DNA of 64,000 nt from assembly GCA_022496805.1 (NCBI GenBank), contig CM040107.1:13689501-13753500 (forward strand), given 5' to 3'. This document shows, one piece after another, positions 54,450 through 64,000 of this stretch. How positions within the stretch are numbered: the first letter of the stretch is position 1; every line of letters begins with the position of its first letter. The position numbers and the translations under genes are program-made. The stretch comes from Pohlia nutans. Its lineage: Eukaryota; Streptophyta; Bryopsida; Bryales; Mniaceae. A model generated the notes under the pieces. The model saw only the letters and a list, made by a program, of their open reading frames with translations, ran no database searches and was not told the origin of the DNA.

Positions 54450-57042
54450 TTGGACATGCAGATTGTAGAGCATTACAGTGCGCATGTTGCTGCAAAGGTC
54501 GAGATGACTTTGGAGAAATTACAGATGGTGGCAAGAACAGCAGTCGAGCCGAAGTATAAGGTGCGATGGCTCAAATGGTGGAATAGTCCATTTTTTTTAT
54601 CGGACCTAAGGTTTCCAAAGTCTCCTGCTGGTGAGGACATTCTGAAGAAGTGGATGGATCGTGCTGCATTTTGGGCAGGGATAGAGGAGATGGCCAACCA
54701 AGAGCTAGGTGCTTATCTAGCTCTAGTTGGAGGTGTTGATGCTTCTAAGGTTGTTGAGAGTTTTGAAGACTACTTTGGGATCTAGCGCATTTGCCTTTGG
54801 GACAAGGAATATAACACTTACTTGTCAGGCCCTAACGCGTATTCAAAATCCACCAGGTTTGACAAAGTTAAGGATGCTAACCTTGTAGTGAAGCGGCTTT
54901 GTCTAAGGTTATTTCTCCACTCTTTCACAACAACTTGTAATGGGTGCAGTGAGCTATGTTAGCAAAGCAATTATCATCACTGCTAAGAGCATTGGAATGC
55001 AAGACAGTGGTGTGAGCAATATCACTAACAAAGCCAGAATCTGGGTATTCTAAGAATCATCGATTTTTCATTTTCTATGTGCATGAAGCAAAGTCCTTCC
55101 ATTTTGTAGGTAAATGAAGCAAGTGCTCCCCAAAGCAGGGGCAATTAGGAAGTTACCACCATGTGTGGAGGGATGGTGTGATTCTTCCTCACCGACCTAC
55201 ATCTTCACAAAGCTTCAGAAGAGGAACCACAGCCGAGACCATCTTATGGAATGCTGCTGGTACATTGAGTGCCTCAAGAATTTTGTACCTGACTCGGAGG
55301 CTGAGCTCAAGAAGTCTTTGAGTCCTGCGGTCGAGCTGTCTCATGATGACGAAGATGAAGAGGAGGATACCGATGAGACTGCAGCTGAGGATGCAACGAA
55401 GTCCAAGAAGAAGGCGCCAACAATAGAGAAGGCTACACCGAAGATGAAGGTGGCAACGAAGGCTGACAGCTGTGTCACGGAGGCTACATCGAAGAAGGTA
55501 ATTTCCAAGGGTAAGGCTGCATCCACTACTGGAGGAGACACGGTGATGACTGATTCCCAGTCCATTCTTCTCTCTTAGAGTCGAGTGCAGCAGCCAAGTC
55601 CCCCTACTTTATGACAGCCTGCACCGAATGAGTTTTGTTCGCAAGCCTTGGTCATCAATGCGTCCATTCTTGAGCAGCAGCAACATTTCCTTGAGGTTCA
55701 GAAATTTTCCCTCTCGTGCTCTCCATCTCATTCTCGTAGCTTCTGTGGGATGCCATCTGTGCGTGGGCATGTAGACTTGGTAATCGCAGATTTGCCAGAT
55801 TTGCCAGATCTACCAGTACCAAATGTCTCAGTGCCATCATCTGCGGTACCTACTTGGAATTTGAAGTCTGAGAGTTATTTGCAGGAGTTGTTCGACTTTG
55901 AAGATGAAATTCTTCGTGATAATGGCGCACTACTGCTCTTTTATCCGTTTGATAATGGCGAGTACCTTGATGACATTGAGACATTTTTTGAGGCTTTTGG
56001 ATTTGCAATTTGCAAAGAATGGATGGGGGTTAACTACTTGCCTATGAGTTCAGCAAAGGTTCCAAAAACTACAACGAATAGGTTCAATATTCTTCTGCTT
56101 AATCGCGTTCCTCGTCCTGAAGACTCGGTGTCATGGAGGTCTGCATTTTATGTTCGTGATGTGCCAGAGTTGGTTGCCCACGGTTTGAACGTCGGGCTCA
56201 ACAACACGTTGATCAATCACTGCATCCACCCTCTGATGGATGGTGCTCGTCCATAGCGAGGCCCAAGGGAGAAGGATGAGTATTTTTTTGCTTGTCTCAT
56301 TTTGTCGTTGACCACTGTTGGAGACCTTGTTGTCCATGTTGCCACTAGCATTGGTATGATCTATTCCACATTGCTTTTCTAGTGATTCTCATTTATCTTC
56401 TTTGCTTTTCATGTTGTTAATATGTACTTATGTCGTGGTTTCTGTTGTGACTCTTTCTAGTCAATTCCATCACTGCTTGCAAGAGTACAGATCGGCATGT
56501 TTTGGGCATGGAGGGTGACAAGAAGCTGTTTGAGGCTGTTCTAAAGCTGACGATATCTCTTGCAACGGCTCCCACAATTCCTTCTGCTTCTAGACTGTCT
56601 GCTAAAAAGCCAAAGAAGGCTGCTGCAGTGAAGCGCCGTCGTATGGAGGACACTTAGTAAGTAAGTGTCGCTTACCGTTTCTATCCATCTCTAATCCTTA
56701 TTGTGTTTTGATCATTCATAATTCTTTTGTGTCTAAACATTCCTTCTGTTACAACATGCGAGGCTCTTTGCAAGTCCGTCTAAGAGTTGGAGACTACCTT
56801 CTTATGCTGAAGACATTGCACAGTTGCAATCACTGGAAGCTTCTCCACCTCCTATGATAGAACGTCCCCTGAAGTATGACCCTCATGTTTACAAGTATTT
56901 AGATGTTGCTACAGAGGTTAATTTTGATGTAAATGTGTCTCAATTTCAACCTAGTGATCAGGAGGAATACTCAATGTCGCTATGCAGGAGCATCATTAAT
57001 AATGGTTTTATATATGTGGAAGATGAGGCGATTAGTGAATAG
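54450..57042 (+). pseudogene. Methyltransferase-like gene, four exons, copy B
   Basis: Exon 1 (from about 54450) has KVRWLKWWNSPFF and ESFEDYFGI, a TAG, then RICLWDKEYNTYL, which is homologous to copy A. Exon 2 (about 55110-56353) carries an acidic/Lys-rich spacer, two stops (55576, 55612), then HVDLVIADLPDL, DNGALLLFYP and EWMGVNYL (motif IV region). After a TAG at a Trp position comes REKDEYFF and GDLVVHVATSI. A 107 bp GT-AG intron (56354-56460) splits motif I at phase 1. Exon 3 (56461-56656) continues ITACKSTDRHVLGMEGDKKLFEAVL, the usual stretch after motif I in beta-class methyltransferases. GTAAGT at 56657 is the donor, and exon 4 (56775-57042) ends EDEAISE. The motif IV tetrapeptide DPPY is not preserved. 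Four stops make it probably non-functional, although splice sites are intact. Confidence 0.6.
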
Positions 57043-57139
57043 CCCTCATCAATATTTTATATCCTTGCAATTGAATTATATACCTAGTGTGTGGTATTTG
57101 TTTTCTACTTCTCAAACTGTTGGTTTTCACGTGGGAGTT

Positions 57140-57610
57140 ACGCTGTGGTGTGAGTAGAGGAGACCGGCTATGGTGTGAGTATCATTGCATGGTGTGGTTT
57201 GAGTAGCGCGAGAGAGGCTGTACCGCTATATTCGTTTAGTTGGGACTATTCCAGCATATTGGGACTTTTGAAATCTACATCTTGCATAGATTTAGTGGCA
57301 AATATCTATGCCAGTTATAGATTTCAAAAAGTCCCAATATGTTGGAATAGTCCCAACTAAACGAATATAGCGATCTGTGCTTTGAGTAACAGAGTCAGTC
57401 TGGTGTGAGTAGCGCGAGTCTGGCTATGGTTTGAGTAACAAAGTCTAGTTGTGGTTTGACTAACACTGGCAATTTCTGGTTTGAGTAGCGCGAGTCAGGC
57501 TGTGATGTGAGTCATGCCGAGTGAGTAATGTATAGAGCTTTGGTGTGAGTACGCCTCTCAACGCAAGTGTGAGTATCACGAACCAGGTTACCTGGTGTGA
57601 GTGCAATGAG
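57140..57610. repeat. GGTGTGAGTA-type minisatellite, block 1, with a MITE inside
   Basis: Degenerate units like ggtgtgagtagcgcgagtcaggctgtg follow each other. A block at 57530-57605 (ctttggtgtgagtacgcctc) recurs at 58957-59035. The MITE at 57222-57374 splits one unit. Confidence 0.65.
57222..57374. mobile_element. 153 bp MITE with about 56 bp terminal inverted repeats
   Basis: Ends A(C/T)CGCTATATTCGTTTAG and its complement. The arms run to aaatcta on both sides, with a 40 bp loop. A 4 bp duplication CTGT flanks it (57218-57221 and 57375-57378). No coding capacity. Superfamily not assigned. Confidence 0.75.
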
Positions 57611-58734
57611 ACAACGGGTCTACAGTGGTACGCAATTTCAATTCTCTCAGACATTCCCTCCACCTCGTTCTCCTCAGCTACTACTTGGCTTGGAGCACTT
57701 ATATACCGCTGCATTGTCTGCTTCAATCGTCTTTCTCTTCTTGCTCTAGGGTTTGCTTGAGAGTAAGATGCACTGAACGCAATGGCTACGGCAGCATGAA
57801 TGAAGTCCGCACTAGAGCTTCGACTGTGAAGGTGAGATTTCTGGAAGTCTGAATCAGCTGACTTTGTTGTAGAGCTTTGTTGGGCGGTAGATTTGGTGTT
57901 GTCAAATTCGAGTCACTACGTTCAAAATTTGAATTCGATTGTGTTGCTGTCTATCGCTATCGTACACTTCGTTTCATCATTCGTTCTGCAATTTGAATGT
58001 AGTGTGAAAGTTTGAATTTGTCGTTTTGAAATTTGAAATATGAATGCGGTGTGCAAGTTTGAATGAGCTGTTTATTGCTGTTGCGCTGATCTTCAACAGG
58101 GTTTAGTTGGGGTTCAAGCTTTGGATGCTCTACGTTGCAGTTTACGCGGTTTTTACGAAATGAAGTGACAAAAGAATGTTATCTGAGGTGCAACGTGGGA
58201 GTTTGCATTTCATTTGCACTCTTCATTGATGATCTTTTGTCTTCCTTTCTTTGCGCGCTTCTCTTCGACTTTGGCGTCCGTCCCGTTGTGCTTTAGATCA
58301 CTAGCACGAAGAATAGCATTCTGACCATTTCTTAGAGTCGTCGTAGCTTTATGATAGAATCTGCACGTGCGAGGTTCTTTGGGATTCAATTTCTTTTACT
58401 GACTAGTTTTACAACAGTTCTTAATCATGATGTTGTCTTTTTTTTTTTCTTTGTGCGACTTTGGCGTCCTTACCAATGTGCTTGATGACTAGCACGAAGA
58501 ATAGCATTCCGATCATCTCTTATTGAGTCATTGCAGCTCTATGATAGAATCCGGAGGTGCGGGATTCGAATATTTTTGGTGACTAGTTGTGAAATAGTTC
58601 TTTATTCTTGGTCCTGATTTTCATTTATTAACTTTCAGGTGGCAGAATCGGTTCTCCATGTAGAAGGTGCTGGTCTTCATGATCAGGGTATTGTCCAAGC
58701 ATTCGTAAAACGGGATAGGATCAAGATCAATCTA
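57611..58734. repeat. Spacer with a 185 bp tandem duplication
   Basis: The phrase cgactttggcgtcc and the following gactagcacgaagaatagcatt occur at about 58262-58440 and again at 58452-58612. A TATA-like acttatatacc lies near 57698. A short frame (58638-58780) after a CAG acceptor can be drawn, but is not convincing. Confidence 0.5.
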
Positions 58735-59600
58735 TCAGTAACGCGAGTCAGGCTATGTTATGTGAGTAACGCGAGCCAGGCTTTGGATTGAGTAACGGAG
58801 TCAAGCTGTGAGCCGCGTAACATGAGTCATGCGGTTGTCGGGTCCGATGCTTGATTTCGTAAAATGTTCAGGTCGCAACTCAAGATGTATGGTGTGAGTT
58901 ACTTAGAGCCAGGCTGTGGTCTCTCAGTAGCGCATGTTAGGCTTCCGTGTGAGTAATGTATACAGCTTTGGTGTGAGTACGCCTCTCAACGCAAGTGTGA
59001 GTATCGCGAACCAGGTTATATGGTGTGAGTAACGGCTGTGGTGTGACTGTGAGCAACGCGTTCAACGCGTGGTGTGAGTAAGAAAATTAGGGTGTGGTCT
59101 AAGTAACGGGAGCCAAGCTGTATTGCGCGAGACGCCAAGCACGCAATACTGCGAGAGTAGAGTGGTCTTGGTGATTGTGTGGTCATACAATGTGTTCATG
59201 TTCGCTAAGTGCAACGCGTGATGCGAGTAGCGCGACGCTTGCAGTGTGCATAGATGCATTGGCGTGATGGTGTGTGTAACGGAGTTAGGCTATGGTGTGT
59301 GAGTAACGCGAGTCAGGCTTTGGTTTCAGTAATGGGGACAGTTGTGGTTTGAGTGTAACGTGAGTCAAGCTGATATGTGGGTAATCGAGTCAGCTGTGTT
59401 GTGAAAACATCACGAGTCAGGCTTTGGTTTGAGTTACTTAGAGTCACGTGTGGTATGAGTAAAGCGTCCAATGCGTGGTGTGAGTCACGGAGTTAGGCTA
59501 TGTTGTGTGAGTAATGCGACTCAGGCATTGGAGTGAGTTACAGAGTCAAGCTGTGAGCCGAGTAACATGAGTCAAGGCTGAGTGATGCGAGGATGAATGT
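58735..59600. repeat. GGTGTGAGTAACGCGAGTCAGGCT minisatellite, block 2
   Basis: About thirty degenerate copies of gtgtgagtaacgcgagtcaggct-like units; spacing varies between 20 and 40 bp. Ends near 59590. A tcgggtccgat word at 58838 echoes the 53.6 kb repeats. Confidence 0.65.
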
Positions 59601-59884
59601 GGATGAATGTAGTATGAAAAACCATAGATGAATGTCCCACATATGGATGAATGTCATATGAAATGCTATGGATGAATGTCCCAAATTCCATATCTCACTG
59701 CTAAATTATCCCAAATTCCACAGTTATACATGCCAATTCTTCCAAAATATATTTATAAAAAAATGAAAAAATCCACGGTTATAGGAACCTTTATCCTAAA
59801 AAAGACTGCAAAAATCTTTAAAGTTTGCTTTTTAATTCCTGCTCTCCACTCTCCGCTCTCCGCTCACCGCTCGCATACGACCTT
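59600..59884. repeat. ATGGATGAATGTCC repeats and a CTCCGCT microsatellite
   Basis: Five copies of (g)gatgaatgt lie between 59590 and 59690. Near-repeats of cccaaattcca follow, and a ctctccgctctccgctcaccgct run lies at 59840-59875, like the one at 4.07-4.12 kb. Confidence 0.55.
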
Positions 59885-60237
59885 TCCCCAAGGCCGAGGT
59901 TAGTAATGATAGTGATGGAGACGAGGAGTATGGGTTAGCAATTGGGGAGGTCAAAACGTATTTTGCATCCAACCCAAACTTAGCGGCCTATTACACTAAC
60001 CCTGAGGCAGATAATGTCCAATGTCCTGCTTGTAACAAGCTGTTGGGCAAGACTGTGTTTGATGTGTATCAGCATGCTTGTACCTCTAAGACTAAGCATA
60101 ACCTAATGCACCGAGGTATTGCTGCAGCCATAGCCAATCTCTACGGTGACCAAGCACCCCCAAGACACCACGCACAGGTACCACGCGAGGAGACTCGCCC
60201 TGACCGCCGACCTGCCGCCCGTCGATTGCGCTACTAA
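59885..60237 (+). CDS. Zinc-finger protein fragment (CPAC...H-type)
   Basis: Open frame with acidic EVSNDSDGDEEYGLAIGEV, then CPACNKLLGKTVFDVYQHAC and KHNLMHRGIAAAIANLYGD, ending with an Arg/Pro-rich tail at TAA 60237. The CX2C...HXC block followed by a KHNLxHRG helix resembles the XS-type zinc finger found with plant SGS3-like proteins and plant transposon proteins. It has no good ATG before the finger, and an AAG acceptor-like site precedes the frame, so it is probably an internal or last exon. It could bind nucleic acid; inference. Confidence 0.45.
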
Positions 60238-60774
60238 GGGCAATCCGAGGACGAATTGCACTCTACGAAGGAGGGCAAAATGTTACCGGACCAAGACACA
60301 CAGCCACCACGGAGGACAAGGAGATAGGAGACGGTGGAACTGGCAGTGTTTGGCTTAGATTGCGGACCAGGCTAAAGTATAAGAATAGTTGTACGATATG
60401 GACGAGACACTTCTTGGATTTTGAGACTTCTGAGTATTTTGCTATGCTCTGGTTTTGTTGTACTAGGAAGTCATTCCTTGCTTACTCCATGTTAAACCTG
60501 GATTCCATGGTTGTGTGTTTATGTAATACATGGGTACAAGTTTGTATACACCATTGTATATCCCCAGCATACAAGTTATTATACACCATTGTATATCCCC
60601 CTGGGGAACCAAGGTACGTCTTGGAATTGGAGTACATAGATCTTAAACTACTCACTGACTAACTCAATTTGATCTCGTACCCTCTGCTTTACCCCCTTAT
60701 CTTCTTTGATTAGGAAGCTCTGCTGGCCTAAGATTGGTCTCAGTCATCTCCATACAATTATCCAGAATAACAGA
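60238..60774. other. No gene seen; short direct repeat
   Basis: A 32 bp unit containing atacaccattgtatatcccc is repeated twice at 60540-60602. Otherwise plain AT-rich sequence, perhaps 3' flank of the zinc-finger frame. Confidence 0.4.
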
Positions 60775-61890
60775 CCCAGAACCATGGCTTCCATGACCTA
60801 GAACCATGGCCTCCAAGGATAGTGTCACAGACTGGCCATCACCTGTCTCTCCAATCCAGACATCACATCTCCCCGCGGCCAAAGCCAAAGCCGAAACACA
60901 ACACCAGATGTCCATGTCAATGACATCCTTGTTCCACTACCCGGCCAAATCCATGGGAATGTCATCATGTACGTTCATCATGTCCTAATCACTGCCAAAA
61001 CATTCAAATCCAACAACATTTCAGAACCTTCAGCGCCTCATGTTTTCCAAGCTCTCTAATTCACAATCTCTAGGCATTATAGGATAGTGACCCAGAACCA
61101 TGGCTTCCATGACCCAGAACCATTGCCTCCAAGGATAGTGACCTCGAACCACGCACTGGCCAACAAGACTCACACAAAGCCAGACATCACATCTCCCTGC
61201 CGCCCAAGCCCAGATTCCCATGTCAATGACATCAAACCTACCCTAGTCCCCTTAACACACCGCGATAGCCAAGGACATCGTGGTAATTGCATTGCAGTCA
61301 GTCCCATTAGAACCCGCAGCCATCCGCCGCCGCCGCCACGAGAAACTCATGCCTACTCATGTTTGCCAAGGTATTCGTGGACGTTCATAAAGCCCACCAT
61401 CACTGCCATTACATTCAAAAACTAGCAGCATTATAGAGACTCCAGCGCCTCTCATTCAAAGCTCTTTCACTTTTTCAATTGCAACCCAAGTTCGCCCGGT
61501 CGTCCGATCCTTCTCCTCTTTAGTTCTAAGTTGTCATTTTTGTCCCTCACTCCTGCGCATCTCTCTTGCTGTCTCTATTCTTTTTTTGCGCATCTCTCTC
61601 GACGTCTATGTACACCTTTCGCGCATCTCTCTCGCATGCGTGAAAACCTAGGATCTCTCAGTCCAAGTTCTCTCATTCCAAGTTTTCCCATTGCAATCCA
61701 ATCTCTCCCTTTCATCCGATCCTTCTCCTCTTTAGTTTTACGGTTTCTTTGTTTCCCCTCTAATCTATCGCACGAATCGCGTTCATCTTCTTCCCTGTCT
61801 AGTCTCTTGCGCATCTATCTCGCCCGTGCACTCTTTCTGATTTCCAATCTTCTCTGCTGTCTTTCAGTTGGAGCCGTGGCATCTTCCTCG
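60775..61890. repeat. Tandemly duplicated leader of the gag-like ORF, CT-rich
   Basis: The order ccagaaccatggcttccatg, ccagacatcacatctccc, ccatgtcaatgacatc and cagcgcctcat at 60775-61065 is repeated at 61085-61490. Then cgtccgatccttctcctctt occurs twice (about 61500 and 61718). The octamer gcgcatctctct appears five times between 61555 and 61820. Nothing here looks coding; it probably forms the untranslated leader of the ORF starting at 61894. Confidence 0.6.
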
Positions 61891-61893
61891 GAT

Positions 61894-62277
61894 ATGAAAG
61901 AACCGCCCAAGCCTATTTACGTTCCTCGCCAGATAGATCAGTGGAAGAAACATCAACACGCTATTTGGTGCGACAAGACAAACTTGACGCGGTACGTGGA
62001 GAACGTCAATACCACGGTCAATGTCGTACTTTGCGATAAGTTCATCCAGTCACACAGGGAGGGAGAAAAAAGTGAAGCACACGCGTTCGGCTATGTGGAA
62101 GGTATTCTTGTCCAGTACTCACCTCGTTACTTGCATACTTATTTTGAAGCCATCTTTCAAAACATTGGACGGTTGCGGAGGCTCTTGAAGCGCTACTTTC
62201 ATAGCCCGCCAATAATGAATCAAGAGCTCATAGCGTCTTCTGAATTCCCCGGTAAGGTCCTCATTGCACAAATTCTC
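61894..62277 (+). pseudogene. Gag-like ORF, N-terminal fragment
   Basis: ATG at 61894 opens KEPPKPIYVPRQIDQWKKHQ, CDKTNLTRYVENVNTTVNVV and GYVEGILVQYSPRYLHTYFE. The first 75 codons align with the ORF at 44151 (TRTNLIRYWTQL; GIVDGVLVQYS). Past about 62275 the plus frame merely runs antisense through the gene on the other strand, so the true gag-like sequence ends there. It is a truncated element whose 3' part was replaced by, or inserted into, the DUF7869 unit. Confidence 0.55.
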
Positions 62278-64000
62278 CTAGTATTTGATAAATCCAGATA
62301 TACCTTTGAAGATGTCTTCCACGTTCCTCATCGGACGCTGCTCAACAAGAATTGGCACACCGTGGGGCCACAAACTCCTACCTTCGGAATCCTCCTTCCA
62401 CAATTTGATCCCTCCACCTTCTTTGGGCAACCAGTCTACATCCGCGCAGAAAATCTTGTACTTCATCACCGGACAACCAGTGGAGTCAAGGTAGAACTTG
62501 AACTGTTGTGCCTTGGTGTGCCCTACGAGTGCTTCATCTCCCTCCAGAATACTGCCTTCGATGAATCCTTTGAAATCGGGCACTTCTTCGACAAGGTGTG
62601 GGATAGTGGGCATAGATTCCACATCCATGAAGGACTTCATGAGCAAAGGAATCGTAGGAAAGTTGTCCTTCCGCAGCAACATGCTCCACCTTCCAAACAA
62701 CGCATCGATGTCATTGTGGGTGTGACCCACCAGCATAAAACTAACATAAACTTCACGAAATATTTTGTTTGCACTAAGGAGAGACCAAAAACAAAAAACA
62801 TATCTATTCTTGTTGTCCCCGGTAGCATTGTCCATGTGCACATGGAGAACGGGCGGCAAAGGAGTCGCTAGAGGAGAGGTTCCAGCGGTAGGACGCAATG
62901 ATGGTTCACAAGTCTCTGCCCCCTTAAGCACAGCATCAAACAATGGAGATGACCTTGATCCCACAAACAATTCCCTAGATGCAAACTTCGGAGGCAACTC
63001 TAGATCCCGCAACAACTTGGCCATTGAGCCGATAGTGTAATTGGAATCGTTCGAGAATAGATCCAGGCCGTAATGCGCATAGCCCACATCGCCGTGGCTA
63101 TGTGCAAGCATACCAGTAACGGAAACGGGCAACTTCACGAGGCCATCAATCTCTTTGCTCTTGTGGGAGAAAACCAGAGAAGCTGTTTTCGCGTGGTCCA
63201 TCTTGTCATGCATTATCGTGAGACACTCGTGGGGGAAGTCTCTAGATCGGGTGCGGTTGGCGTAATAGTACTCTCGGTGCGCACGCGCAAGAGCTAGATG
63301 CTTGTCTAACCTCTTAGCCCACAGCAATGCTTGCTGGGATCCAGCTATTGATCCCCTCCTAAGAGAATGGTATTTGTCGCACGTTGCACACCGAGCGAAA
63401 TTGTCACCTGGTTTCTTTGCATCAAACTCACTGAAGGTGGATGTCCTGATCTTGCTCAAGTTTGAAGGCGAGACATCCTTCAACCGAAACGCTGCATTCA
63501 CCCTGTTCAGTTCAGGAATGGTGTCTTTCCACTTAAAGGTTGCCGGCAGAATCATGGAAACGACCTTCTCCCCGGATTTAAGCGTCCTCGTGCGGTGGGG
63601 CATGTGGTCCGCGGATTTCTCTAGAATACATCGCAGCGTGGCGGTGGCTTGAACGGTGTGATTACGAGGCTTCCGGATTCCCGAATGTCCATGAGGATGT
63701 GCTTGCCGCCCCTGCACTGCATATGATTGATAACGGTAGAATGTTGCTTCGGGGACACCTGCAATATGCATCCATGCTCGCACGCAAACATCAATACCTT
63801 CGATAGTCACAACCCTCCGGTTTTCAGAATCACGGTGAATCTGCCTGTGGATGTCCATCTTCATGTGGAATCTGAACTGGAAAGAGGTGCCTTGATACAT
63901 ACGTTCGCGAAAGGCATGAATCTTATCCCTCGGAAAGGGTTGAACGCAATTCCTGCTGCAACAAACTTTGCTGGAGACGGAGTTGATAGAGTCTTGAGTG
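62278..64000 (-). CDS. DUF7869-type protein, open at the window edge
   Basis: Minus strand, stop at 62278-62280, no internal stop up to the window end (573 codons seen, start outside). The N-terminus has CCSRNCVQPFPRDKIHAFRE, a Cys cluster before a helix. Then come VCVRAWMHIAGVPEATFYRY (helix-turn-helix-like), FARCATCDKYHSLRRG (CX2CX3H), HDKMDHAKTASLVF, LHVHMDNATGDNKNRYVF, VGHTHNDIDALFGRWSMLL and a C-terminal domain. The DNxxGDNKN and GHTHxDID blocks are the hallmark of DUF7869 proteins, abundant in charophytes, mosses and oomycetes. Spaced acidic residues in an RNase H-like order make a transposase plausible, but that is inference. It is the only long intact coding region here and therefore the most likely active gene. 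Confidence 0.75.
   Translation of the reverse strand, partial: TQDSINSVSSKVCCSRNCVQPFPRDKIHAFRERMYQGTSFQFRFHMKMDIHRQIHRDSENRRVVTIEGIDVCVRAWMHIAGVPEATFYRYQSYAVQGRQAHPHGHSGIRKPRNHTVQATATLRCILEKSADHMPHRTRTLKSGEKVVSMILPATFKWKDTIPELNRVNAAFRLKDVSPSNLSKIRTSTFSEFDAKKPGDNFARCATCDKYHSLRRGSIAGSQQALLWAKRLDKHLALARAHREYYYANRTRSRDFPHECLTIMHDKMDHAKTASLVFSHKSKEIDGLVKLPVSVTGMLAHSHGDVGYAHYGLDLFSNDSNYTIGSMAKLLRDLELPPKFASRELFVGSRSSPLFDAVLKGAETCEPSLRPTAGTSPLATPLPPVLHVHMDNATGDNKNRYVFCFWSLLSANKIFREVYVSFMLVGHTHNDIDALFGRWSMLLRKDNFPTIPLLMKSFMDVESMPTIPHLVEEVPDFKGFIEGSILEGDEALVGHTKAQQFKFYLDSTGCPVMKYKIFCADVDWLPKEGGGIKLWKEDSEGRSLWPHGVPILVEQRPMRNVEDIFKGISGFIKY

Noticed and set aside
57797..58780. Two-exon gene (short first exon at 57797, second after the acceptor near 58637)
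   Set aside because: Splice sites fit, but the product is about 60 residues, runs into the minisatellite and shows no domain.
61531..62871. A single 446-codon plus-strand protein
   Set aside because: Its first part is CT-rich leader and its last 200 codons are antisense to the DUF7869 gene; only 61894-62277 has an independent homologue.

Overview
The window is nuclear DNA of a plant-lineage eukaryote with a large, repeat-filled genome. GT-AG introns, Ty3/gypsy polyproteins with a CCHC knuckle and a GPY/F integrase end, CACTA elements, Mutator-like transposase remains, hairpin MITEs and a DUF7869-type gene all point that way. From memory of where the DUF7869 and 'HND...DWG' kinase-like ORFs are common, a charophycean alga such as Chara, or a bryophyte or fern, is my best guess; this is inference. 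No ordinary housekeeping gene, rRNA or tRNA gene was recognised. Almost everything is mobile DNA at different stages of decay.

Layout. 1-0.74 kb: end of a Mutator-like transposase (minus). 1.25-1.6 kb: folded repeat. 1.7-3.8 kb: decayed copy of a methyltransferase-like gene. 4.1-11.7 kb: gypsy-1 (minus), internally deleted, its 5' LTR invaded by a CACTA element and a MITE. 12-17.5 kb: MITEs with TTAACCCCTAA ends, clusters of a GCCGTCCGATC word, and a 1 kb duplicated segment. 17.7-18.9 kb: unrecognised gene ending in a ubiquitin-interacting motif. 19.2-21.6 kb: element with about 500 bp inverted arms. 22.6-24.4 kb: protein-kinase-like gene behind a GCCGTCCGATC cluster. 25.8-44.1 kb: gypsy-2 (minus), split by elements of a second type (called here TGCA elements: B at 28.5-33.1, C at 33.3-37.2, D at 38.7-43.2 kb). 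C itself holds gypsy-3. 44.2-46.1 kb: gag-like coiled-coil ORF. 46.6-50.3 kb: second, longer Mutator-like transposase (minus). 53.2-53.4 kb: hairpin MITE. 54.4-57.0 kb: the better copy of the methyltransferase-like gene, four exons. 57.1-59.9 kb: minisatellites and a MITE. 59.9-60.2 kb: zinc-finger ORF. 61.9-62.3 kb: gag-like fragment. 62.3-64 kb: open DUF7869 gene (minus), the only long frame without a break.

How the parts fit. The TGCA elements have TG...CA ends and 5 bp target duplications but no visible LTRs. Removing D restores the gypsy-2 gag frame. Joining the flanks of B and C through a shared GCAGC restores gypsy-2 colinearity and shows that the DNA between B and C has been inverted. 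The methyltransferase-like gene exists in two copies (1.7 and 54.4 kb) with the beta-class motif order and an intron at the same place inside motif I. Many genes are broken by single stops at Trp or Arg codons, as expected from cytosine deamination in silenced DNA.
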